16,475 bases of DNA from JBCBEX01 sp039177895 (GTDB lineage Bacteria; Bacteroidota; Rhodothermia; Rhodothermales; Rubricoccaceae), in assembly GCA_039177895.1 (NCBI GenBank), contig JBCDFO010000061.1, positions 1 through 16,475 of the forward strand, written 5' to 3'. The notes below the pieces were generated by a model. That model saw nothing but the letters and a program-made list of their open reading frames with translations, did no database searches and had not been told where the DNA came from. Both the position numbers and the translations under genes were made by a program. Positions 6,284-14,948 of the stretch are shown here, piece after piece. Within the stretch, counting starts at the first letter, position 1, and every line of letters starts with the position of its first letter.

Positions 6284-7207
6284 ATGCGCTTTTTCCTGCT
6301 TTTCGTCGTGCTTGCGGTCGCAGCGTGCCAGCAGCCTGAGGCTCCTGCCGACTCTAGCCCTGCCGAGACTGTTGCGCTCGCGATGCCGTCGGATGCGGCC
6401 GTCGAGGCGCGTGTGGCGGAGGCGACGGCCCGGCTCGAAGCAACCGAGGCGGGACAGCGCGTCCTCGCTGCCATCGACGCGCACGGAGGACTGGCGACGT
6501 GGTACGGCAATGGCCCGCTCCACTTCCGCTATGCCTACACACGCCTCGGCGGCGGCGCGCCTATTGACACGGAGCAAACCATCGACACGTTCAGCAGCCG
6601 CGCGGTCCACACGCTGATGCGCGATGCCTCGGGCGAGGCCATGGACGATGGCCCACGCTTCGGCTGGACCGGCACGACGGCCTGGGTGAGCGACACCACC
6701 GCCGCGCTGCCCACCGACGCGCGCTTCTGGAGCCTCACGCCCTACTACTTCGTCGCGATGCCGTTCGTGCTCGCCGACCCTGGCGTCAACCTGGAAATGG
6801 CGGGCTCGATGACGTTCGAAGGCCAGCCCTACGACCTCGTCTACGTCACCTTCGACGCGGGCACGGGCGACGCGCCGGACGACTACTACTACCTCCTCCT
6901 GAACCCCGAGACGAACGTGGTCGGCGGCGTACGCTACATCGTCTCGTATCCAGCCTTTTTCCCAGACGGTGGCTTCAACCCGGAGAAGCTGATGATCTAC
7001 GACGGCACCCAGGCAGTGTCCGGCCCGCAGGGCGACATCGTCGTGCAGGAAGGCTTCCGCTCGTGGGCGTGGATGGGTACCGACGCGAGCGATGGCATCG
7101 GCGACGCTTCCGCCGAAGGCACCGTCACCGAGGTCGCGTTCAAGCCCGCCATGCCGGACGCCGACTTCGCCATACCCGACGGCGCACACCCGGTCGGCGC
7201 GCTGTAG
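6284..7207 (+). CDS. Predicted lipoprotein of unknown function
   Basis: 307 residues from ATG 6284. The first 15 residues (MRFFLLFVVLAVAAC) are a lipoprotein signal with Cys15 as the lipid-anchored residue, followed by a short flexible QQPEAPADSSP spacer; an in-frame TTG at 6212 would only add residues before this signal. The mature part has a helical stretch ending in AIDAHGGLATWYGNGPLHFRY, then alternating strands typical of a beta-rich periplasmic domain, e.g. AGSMTFEGQPYDLVYVTFD and DDYYYLLLNPETNVVGGVRY. The layout, with a statement of a scalar field followed by an amphipathic beta sheet, faintly recalls LolA/LppX-like lipoprotein carriers, but I do not recognise the family with confidence. 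Probably inner face of the outer membrane. It is convergent with glmS, 35 bases apart. Confidence 0.75.
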   Translation: MRFFLLFVVLAVAACQQPEAPADSSPAETVALAMPSDAAVEARVAEATARLEATEAGQRVLAAIDAHGGLATWYGNGPLHFRYAYTRLGGGAPIDTEQTIDTFSSRAVHTLMRDASGEAMDDGPRFGWTGTTAWVSDTTAALPTDARFWSLTPYYFVAMPFVLADPGVNLEMAGSMTFEGQPYDLVYVTFDAGTGDAPDDYYYLLLNPETNVVGGVRYIVSYPAFFPDGGFNPEKLMIYDGTQAVSGPQGDIVVQEGFRSWAWMGTDASDGIGDASAEGTVTEVAFKPAMPDADFAIPDGAHPVGAL

Positions 7208-7218
7208 GGTAGATCGTA

Positions 7219-7234
7219 GTCTCCCCGGTGAGAC
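7219..7234. terminator. Weak hairpin between convergent lipoprotein gene and glmS
   Basis: GTCTC (7219-7223) and GAGAC (7230-7234) form a 5-bp stem with a 6-base loop in the 35-base gap between the two stop codons. There is no clear U run on either strand, so it is at best a weak bidirectional terminator. Confidence 0.2.
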
Positions 7235-7240
7235 GCTCGC

Positions 7241-9093
<1,853 letters not shown>

Positions 9094-9181
9094 AGACGAA
9101 GGGGGTTCGCTGACGAAAGAGGGCGCTGAGGAGGTAGGCGTCCGGGGCGGTGGCGTCCCGAAAACCATACCGCGCACGAGC

Positions 9182-9197
9182 ATGGGAACGATCCCAT
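9182..9197 (-). other. Hairpin at the predicted start of the glmS leader
   Basis: ATGGGA (9182-9187) and TCCCAT (9192-9197) are perfect inverted copies around a 4-base loop. The hairpin lies just downstream of the candidate glmS promoter, so it would be at or near the 5' end of the mRNA, about 90-110 bases before the start codon. It could be an operator or a 5'-stabilising stem. No glmS ribozyme core is recognisable in the leader. Confidence 0.35.
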
Positions 9198-9206
9198 CCC
9201 GCGGCG

Positions 9207-9236
9207 CAAACTACATGTCTTCACGCTCTAGACCAA
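9207..9236 (-). promoter_or_regulatory. Candidate glmS promoter
   Basis: On the minus strand TTG (9236-9234) is followed after 20 bases by TAGTTTG (9213-9207). This resembles the Bacteroidota TTG / TAnnTTTG arrangement but lacks one of the two free bases in the -7 element. It would give a leader of roughly 100 bases. Confidence 0.3.
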
Positions 9237-9793
9237 TGAGCTAACCACAACTTCGCCGAACCTACAGCAGTGGCTCCTAAAACACCTGTGCTTCTCGTGT
9301 CCTCTTCAGTAAAACAAGGCTAGCTCACCCCATGTGCGGGTTTCTACCGGCGAATCCAGCCCGTTCGAGGCGCTGGCCGTACGAGGAGACGACAGGTCAT
9401 CTCCTAGACGTGCTCTCGGACCATGGTATGGATCCCCGATCAGGTCGGGGATGACCTCAAGTCGGCGTTTGGAGTCCATATTGGCACTTTTATGACTTGC
9501 ACACCGGGTTAGCTCACAGATCAAGTCTTACTTCAGCATGTACGCAACGAGTTGAAGCATCAGCCTGATTACTGTAGGCATTTCCCTTACAGCGTTCCCA
9601 CACGACAACCTACAACGCAAAGACCTACCCTTCCCTATCGTTATCCTATGCCTTATGGCGGAATGCAAAGGCTTTGACACCTTCCTTCCTGGACAGAGCT
9701 CGCCCCCGCGCAGTCGGTGAGGAAGAACTTCTTTGGTAGCCTCTCAACGGCTCTGTGTTGCGATGCACATTCGTCCCATACATTAATTTACCC
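9237..9793. other. Long intergenic region without a credible gene
   Basis: No reading frame here has gene-like content; the 72-codon minus-strand frame at 9306-9524 owes its only familiar phrase (VIPDLIGDP) to a dispersed palindromic repeat. Small palindromes are present (CAAAGGCTTTG at 9667-9677, CCAGC with GCTGG near 9355-9375). TAGCTCA, as found in tRNA D arms, occurs several times but no cloverleaf folds. Base composition is intermediate between the GC-rich genes to the left and the AT-rich protease gene to the right, as expected of a decayed or recombined junction. Confidence 0.5.
9425..9456. repeat. Dispersed palindromic (REP-like) element
   Basis: ATCCCCGA (9432-9439) and TCGGGGAT (9445-9452) pair around TCAGG, flanked by GGTATGG on the left and GACC on the right. 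Read on the minus strand it encodes VIPDLIGDP, a phrase I recognise from small intergenic palindromes found in many unrelated bacterial genomes. Only one copy is in this window, so dispersal is inferred from general knowledge. Confidence 0.55.
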
Positions 9794-10591
9794 ATGGAAC
9801 ATTCTACTATGTTTTATATCAGAATAGTATTTACTTTATTCGTATTGCTAGTTACATCAACTAATTCAAATGCACAAGAGAACTACTGCGCCCATGATCT
9901 TATCCCACATCTAACTAAATTCCAGAAAAGCTCCAATGTTGACATACCCACCGAAGGTGAATTCAAGATGCTGATCGTGTTCGTTCAGTTCAAAAATGAT
10001 ACCAATACTGGCTCCAGTACTTGTAGAAGAAGTCTAACCGAGTGGCCTACAGGACCTGGAGTTACCCTCCCACAGGTTGCTCCACGGATCATTTCGCCGA
10101 TATCAAACCCTGCAACCTTTCCAGATAGTTCACTTTCTTATTTCTTTTACAGAATTTCTAATGAGAACCTCATTATGTATGGCGATTATGTAGGATACAA
10201 GACGGCTCATAATTCTGATCACTATACAGTACCAGGATCAGACAAAACTCTCCTAGAAGGAGTTCTATCCAAGGAAATTCTTGATTTTATCCAGAATAAC
10301 TCATCTATAAGCCTAAGTGATTATGATGCAAATTCAGATGGATATATAGATCATATTGCTATTATACTAAGAGACAGGCTCGATGTCGAGATTATAGGAG
10401 ATCCTGCTACAAGTGGAATATCTATATTATGCGACGATAATGATAGCAACTATCCACCTCTCCAATCCCTAGAAGATGGAGACACCTACGGGATTAGAGG
10501 AGATCTAAAAAAGATTGACTGCGATTATTCCGGATCCATAAATATCCAGCCCCCCCCTTCCACCCCCTTAGAGGAACTATCAATCTTTTAG
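9794..10591 (+). CDS. N-terminal fragment of a secreted M6-type metalloprotease, frameshifted before the active site
   Basis: 265 residues from ATG 9794 (ATG 9809 is equally possible). It starts with a Sec signal peptide (hydrophobic FYIRIVFTLFVLLV, likely cut after SNA, about residue 27). It then matches the first half of an M6 (immune inhibitor A-like) protease catalytic domain: EFKMLIVFVQFKND, PDSSLSYFFYRIS and DYDANSDGYIDHIAIIL (about 176-192), a calcium-binding-like loop that precedes the zinc motif in this family. The frame then stops at 10589-10591, 32 bases after a run of eight C, with the tail PPPSTPLEELSIF unrelated to the family. The HEFGH motif lies immediately beyond in the -1 frame. 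As read, this product would be an inactive secreted stub. The DNA is strongly AT-rich (18 of 60 bases G or C in 10321-10380), unlike its neighbours. Confidence 0.75.
   Translation: MEHSTMFYIRIVFTLFVLLVTSTNSNAQENYCAHDLIPHLTKFQKSSNVDIPTEGEFKMLIVFVQFKNDTNTGSSTCRRSLTEWPTGPGVTLPQVAPRIISPISNPATFPDSSLSYFFYRISNENLIMYGDYVGYKTAHNSDHYTVPGSDKTLLEGVLSKEILDFIQNNSSISLSDYDANSDGYIDHIAIILRDRLDVEIIGDPATSGISILCDDNDSNYPPLQSLEDGDTYGIRGDLKKIDCDYSGSINIQPPPSTPLEELSIF
10550..10557 (+). repeat. Run of eight C at the frameshift point
   Basis: The eight C lie in otherwise AT-rich coding DNA. Read in the N-terminal frame the tract is CAG CCC CCC CCT; the downstream frame is -1 relative to it. One more C would join the two frames as QPPPFHPLRGTINLLAHEFGH. 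The downstream frame is blocked by TGA at 10516-10518, so the switch must occur between 10519 and 10591, a window containing this tract and a shorter C5 run (10563-10567). Confidence 0.7.
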
Positions 10592-10611
10592 CTCATGAAT
10601 TTGGACACGAC

Positions 10612-13527
10612 TTGTGGAATCTTGACAACTATACATTTGTCCACCTACCTCAAATATCAGACAATGGGTTACCACAAAATACCTTTATTAATGGCAATCC
10701 CTCAAATAGTAGCCTAGCATCGGCCTACTCGTTAATGAGGAGAGGATCAAGCAACAATTACGGAGGATCAATACTATCCTCAACCTCAGAACGATGGATA
10801 CTTAGCAAGCAAAAAACTAATCCTAGCAAAAGATGGATTAACTGCCTAAGTATGGTAAATAATACCACCTATACTCTAAGAAATTCTTTTTTCTATCCCG
10901 ATTGCTTTAAAATAGAAAACTTTAATAGTAATGCTTCCACAGATGGTCCCATCGAAGAGATCCTAATATCGAACTATCAACAAGAAAGCTATTTTCTCAA
11001 TCCTGGCTATGCTCTTTGGGATTGTGGGAATGTCTGCACAAGAATCGAACTTCGAGAATTCTCCCATTGGGACGAAGGCCTAATGATCGAGCTCGTCCGC
11101 ACAGAGGACACAAACGACGACGAAGGAGGTCTTCTCGCAAAGCGCGACGTCATACCAAGGGATAGCGAACTGAGCCTTGATGCTAGCTGTCCGGTCATTA
11201 CGGCGAGTATAAGCCCAACTCAAGCTGACATATTCGACGGGGACATGTGGTCCCCAGAGGACACCAAGCAATTGTCTGCGTGGACTCGCCCCAATGTCTA
11301 CGGATACGGGAGGGCTTCTCTGGTTCCAGACCCCAGCTTCTTTGCAAACGGCTGGCACGTCATTGACGACATCCGCTACACGGCGGCCAACGACGGTACC
11401 ATCGCGTTCGACTACCTCAAGGATCCGCAGGACAGCACGGCGCCGTTTACGATCCGCGAAGACTCGTGGATGGGCGTGGAGAGCGATGGCCTCGCCTTCC
11501 AGGGCGAGGTGCGTGTCCAGAACGGGGCCACACTTACCTTCGAAGCCGATCCCACCGGGAACCGCACCATCGACTTCGCTGGCGGGCTCTTCATTGGCAA
11601 CGGGCGTATCGTGGTAGGGGACGGCGTGACGCTGCGCTTCGGAGACGGCGAGCAGCTCATCGTCTTCGGTGAGTTGGACGTGAACGGCGGCAGCCAGGGC
11701 GTCACTTTCGCGCCGATCAGCACGAGCAACGGCTGGGGTGGCCTTAGCTACCGGCCCAACAGCAGCGGGACCGTGAAGAACGCGACTGTTACGGGCGTCG
11801 ATACGGGTGCGAGCGGGGCGAACGACAACTCGGTCTACGTATGGAACGCCGATGTGACGCTTCGGGGTGTAACGATTCAGGACGGAGCGGGCGACGGGCT
11901 CTACGTCACCGGTAGCCAGGCCGACGTCACGATGAGACCCAACGGCCCTAGGCTGTCAGAAATTCTTCGGCATACGCATCGGGGTGTGGTGTCAGCCTCA
12001 AGCGCGGACGTGTCACTCAGCAACGTTTTCATCGAAGAGAGCGGCAGCGTGGCCGTGTATACGATCAATGGCGGTGACATCTTCATGCAGCGCTCCAGCG
12101 TCAACATTGCAGGACAAGCTGGCGCGCGCGCGCACGACCAGGGGCGCATCGTCTTCGGATTCAACGCCATCGGTCCCGTCGGGGGCAACGCAGGGCAGAA
12201 CAACCTGCTCGAACGCACGCAGAACAATACCCTCCGGGCAGAATTCGGGGCCACGATCTATGGCGGCGGAGCCGGTCAACTCTACGACGATAACTACCGC
12301 AACAACTGGTTCCGGATCAACAGTACCAATCCCAACCAGAATCATGCGCGGCTCGACGGCGCGGACATTATCGCCGAGTGTAGCTATTGGGACCTGGCGA
12401 GCGGCCCCGACCCCAGCCGGATACAGATCGCAAATACTACCGTTAGTATTTTCGACGGTACGCCCTATCTCACGCAACCGCCCAATGTCTCGACGGCATG
12501 CGGTACCACGAACGTTGCTGCCGCGCAGAGCAGAGCAGGATCGAGGGTGCGCGCGGCGGAGCGCGGTGGAGTGTCGCCGAGCGAAACCGAAACCGGCGAC
12601 CGCAGTGGATCGGCCGATGGAGCCGGGCCTGCAGAGGACGTCGATGCGGATCGGTGGTATGCCATCGCCGAAGGCGTCGAAAACGCAGACCCAGAAGTCG
12701 GTATCGAGTACGCCATGCGGGCCATTGAGCGCTCCGCAACGCCCGCAGAGGCACATCGTGCGTTCGAGGTAGCGGCGCAACTCGGACGCGACGAAGTACA
12801 TCCCGGCCTGGAAGTGTTCCTCGGGGAGCAAAGCCAGATGCCGACTCAACGCGGGCCTGCTCTTGAAGCCCTCGCGTCGATCTACTACGGGACAGGGCGG
12901 CTCGACCAGGCGCGCTCGACGGCGAATGTGCTTCTGGCGGAGTACCCGGCTACGGAGCACGCCCGCCGGGCCTGGCTCACGCGCTACGCGACCGCGCGCG
13001 ATATGGGGAATTTCTCCGACGCCGAGGTAGCACTGGCAGCCGTCGAGGCTGGGTGGCCCGCCTACGATGCGGCGACGCTGCGTGGAGACCTCGCGGCTGC
13101 CCAGACATTGGGGCTCGCGAAGTCGGAGGGCCGTCTCTCGGAAGGGGGAGCGTTTGGGCGCGATACACCGGGCACCCTCGCAGAGGATAGGACTGTATTA
13201 GAGCAGATCACGCCGAGCGCTCAGGCTGCTGCTGGCGCTGAGGGTTTGCCCGAGACGACAGAACTCGGCGCGCCGTACCCGAACCCGACCGCCGCAGGCG
13301 TGACGGTGCCCCTGGCGCTCGCCCACGACGCCGAGGTCACGCTCGTGCTCGTGAACACGCTCGGGCGGCAGGTGCGCAGGCTCGCCTCGGGGGCGCACGC
13401 GGCCGGGCGGCAGGCCTACGAGATCGCGACGGCGGGGTTGGCTCCAGGCGTGTACATGGTGCAGGCGACCGTGACGACGCGGCACGGGACGGCGCGCTAC
13501 ACCGAGCGCCTCACCGTGCTGCGCTAA
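10612..13527 (+). CDS. C-terminal part of the frameshifted M6-type metalloprotease, with beta-helix, TPR-like and T9SS sorting domains
   Basis: 971 codons counted from a TTG at 10612 that is unlikely to be a real start; the frame is open from 10519 and encodes the zinc motif HEFGHDLWNLDNY at 10594-10632, matching HExxHxxxxxDxY of M6 peptidases (a Trp replaces the usual Gly). SLMRRGSSNNYGG and the following SERWILSK fit the end of the catalytic domain. After LSAWTRPNVYGYG (about 220) come short repeated strands resembling a right-handed beta-helix (about 270-620), a polar linker (about 625-675), a helical TPR-like stretch (about 676-840), and a type IX sorting domain from about 886 (YPNPTAAGV, LVNTLGRQVRRL, LAPGVYMVQATV, ending ERLTVLR). 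Joined to the first fragment it would make about 1,244 residues, secreted across the outer membrane. Base composition changes from AT-rich to GC-rich near 11,000-11,100. Confidence 0.8.
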   Translation: MWNLDNYTFVHLPQISDNGLPQNTFINGNPSNSSLASAYSLMRRGSSNNYGGSILSSTSERWILSKQKTNPSKRWINCLSMVNNTTYTLRNSFFYPDCFKIENFNSNASTDGPIEEILISNYQQESYFLNPGYALWDCGNVCTRIELREFSHWDEGLMIELVRTEDTNDDEGGLLAKRDVIPRDSELSLDASCPVITASISPTQADIFDGDMWSPEDTKQLSAWTRPNVYGYGRASLVPDPSFFANGWHVIDDIRYTAANDGTIAFDYLKDPQDSTAPFTIREDSWMGVESDGLAFQGEVRVQNGATLTFEADPTGNRTIDFAGGLFIGNGRIVVGDGVTLRFGDGEQLIVFGELDVNGGSQGVTFAPISTSNGWGGLSYRPNSSGTVKNATVTGVDTGASGANDNSVYVWNADVTLRGVTIQDGAGDGLYVTGSQADVTMRPNGPRLSEILRHTHRGVVSASSADVSLSNVFIEESGSVAVYTINGGDIFMQRSSVNIAGQAGARAHDQGRIVFGFNAIGPVGGNAGQNNLLERTQNNTLRAEFGATIYGGGAGQLYDDNYRNNWFRINSTNPNQNHARLDGADIIAECSYWDLASGPDPSRIQIANTTVSIFDGTPYLTQPPNVSTACGTTNVAAAQSRAGSRVRAAERGGVSPSETETGDRSGSADGAGPAEDVDADRWYAIAEGVENADPEVGIEYAMRAIERSATPAEAHRAFEVAAQLGRDEVHPGLEVFLGEQSQMPTQRGPALEALASIYYGTGRLDQARSTANVLLAEYPATEHARRAWLTRYATARDMGNFSDAEVALAAVEAGWPAYDAATLRGDLAAAQTLGLAKSEGRLSEGGAFGRDTPGTLAEDRTVLEQITPSAQAAAGAEGLPETTELGAPYPNPTAAGVTVPLALAHDAEVTLVLVNTLGRQVRRLASGAHAAGRQAYEIATAGLAPGVYMVQATVTTRHGTARYTERLTVLR

Positions 13528-13554
13528 ACGACGTTTCCCTTCCCTCCTCTCCCT

Positions 13555-14916
13555 ATGCGTGCTCTACCTGCCAGCTTGGCGTTTGCTGTTGCGCTCACCG
13601 TACTGCTGGGTGTAGCGAGCAGCGCGTCAGCACAGAGCGATCCGCCCGCGCCCATTGCCTGGGAGGTCGTCAGCGACTCGCTCCAGGTGGACGACCTCGC
13701 CGTCTCAGGCGACTCGGTGCTCTACCTCTCCGGTCCCGACCGCACCTGGGTCTGGCGACGCTCCGGCCCCGACCGCTTCGTCGAACTCAATGACTTCCTG
13801 CGCTTCCAGCAGGTATTCATGGCTTCGACGGGGCACTTCTTCCTCGAAAACCTTGTAGGCGTGAGTCGCTCGGACGACTACCTCCGTACTGCATCGGTCG
13901 TAGTGCAGCGCGGCGAAGCCGTCATCGAGACCCACTCCGGAGCCATTATCGTCGCCACCGACAACCTCGGCGTCGAGCGCTCCACCGACGGCGGCGACTC
14001 CTGGACCGTCATCGGCCGCGACGAGCCCGCCTTCCGGGCCGTCTTCGGCCGCTTCTTCGCGCAGAGCCCACCCACGGCAGCGTTGCCCCACGGCCGCCTC
14101 GTGCTCGTGGGGCTCGGCGGGGCGGTCGTCTCTACTGACGACGGGCTCACCTGGCAGGCGTCCAACCTCGGGCAGGCCTTCGGCTACGACTCCGAGCACG
14201 TGGTGTATTCGGGCGTGCACGACGCGTTCTACACGTACATGAACGGGCCGGTGGAGGACGGGGGGAGCACGCGGGGCGTGGTGCGCGAGAGCGCGGACGG
14301 GGTGACGTGGACGACGCGGGGGCGGCTGCCCGCGGACAACTTCGGGTTCGTGGGGCGGCTGGCGGCGGGGACGGACGGGAGCCTGTGGGGGATCATGGTG
14401 GGGACGATAGACACGCTGTCGTACGGTCGGGTGTACCGGTCCATGGACCGGGGGGCGACGTGGGAGGTAGCGGGGGCGTTCGACGGGCGTGACCTCGTGG
14501 GCAATCCGCTGAGGGTGCAGGATCTGGTGATCGATGCGGTGGGCCGGGTGTGGGTAGGGTTCAGGCAGGGTGTGATCAGCACCCGGGTGAACGGGGCAGT
14601 GCTGCGCACGGTGGAGCCAGTAGCAGCGTCGGGTGAGGCGTCCGCCCCGCCGAAGAACGTGGGGCTCTTGCGCGGAGTGTGGCCCAACCCGGCGTGGGGC
14701 ACGGTGCAGGTCGCGGTGACCGTGTCCGAGCCACAGGTAGTGCGGGTGCGCGTCGTGGACGTGCTCGGCCGCGAGGTAGCCGTCGTGCATGCAGAGCTGC
14801 TCCGCGGGGCCCAGGCGCTAACCGTGGAGACGGCGGGGTGGCCTGCGGGGACGTACGTGGTGGAGGCGACGGCAGGCGTGGTACGTCAGACGCAGGCGTT
14901 CACCGTGACGCGGTGA
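13555..14916 (+). CDS. Secreted Asp-box (BNR-like) protein with T9SS sorting domain
   Basis: 453 residues. It begins with a Sec signal peptide (hydrophobic core, cut near SASAQ, about residue 27). Asp-box motifs of the S-x-D-x-G-x-T/S-W type occur at 143-150 (STDGGDSW), 193-200 (STDDGLTW) and 296-303 (SMDRGATW), with a shortened copy at 246-252 (SADGVTW). Such motifs mark beta-propellers of sialidase, photosynthesis-repair or sortilin type; too few catalytic residues are visible to call a sialidase. The last 78 residues are a type IX sorting domain (WPNPAWGTV, VRVVDVLGREVAVV, GWPAGTYVVEA, ending FTVTR), so it is probably exported and anchored on the surface. It follows the protease gene by 27 bases with an almost pure pyrimidine leader, suggesting joint transcription. 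The favoured third codon base changes from C to G near 14,230. Confidence 0.85.
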   Translation: MRALPASLAFAVALTVLLGVASSASAQSDPPAPIAWEVVSDSLQVDDLAVSGDSVLYLSGPDRTWVWRRSGPDRFVELNDFLRFQQVFMASTGHFFLENLVGVSRSDDYLRTASVVVQRGEAVIETHSGAIIVATDNLGVERSTDGGDSWTVIGRDEPAFRAVFGRFFAQSPPTAALPHGRLVLVGLGGAVVSTDDGLTWQASNLGQAFGYDSEHVVYSGVHDAFYTYMNGPVEDGGSTRGVVRESADGVTWTTRGRLPADNFGFVGRLAAGTDGSLWGIMVGTIDTLSYGRVYRSMDRGATWEVAGAFDGRDLVGNPLRVQDLVIDAVGRVWVGFRQGVISTRVNGAVLRTVEPVAASGEASAPPKNVGLLRGVWPNPAWGTVQVAVTVSEPQVVRVRVVDVLGREVAVVHAELLRGAQALTVETAGWPAGTYVVEATAGVVRQTQAFTVTR

Positions 14917-14948
14917 GAGAGCCGATAGCCTCAGGTGACGGCAGCAAC

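Noticed and set aside
9094..9200. glmS ribozyme or riboswitch in the glmS leader
   Set aside because: A short AGCGCC match occurs, but the rest of the conserved core and the pairing pattern are absent, and the element belongs mainly to Firmicutes.
9187..9260. tRNA-like D arm (TAGCTC...GAGC) on the minus strand upstream of glmS
   Set aside because: No anticodon stem, T arm or acceptor stem can be formed around it; further TAGCTCA copies at about 9320 and 9511 also fail to fold.
9306..9524. 72-codon minus-strand frame in the intergenic region
   Set aside because: Its only familiar phrase comes from the palindromic repeat at 9425-9456; the rest resembles no protein and has no leader like the real genes.
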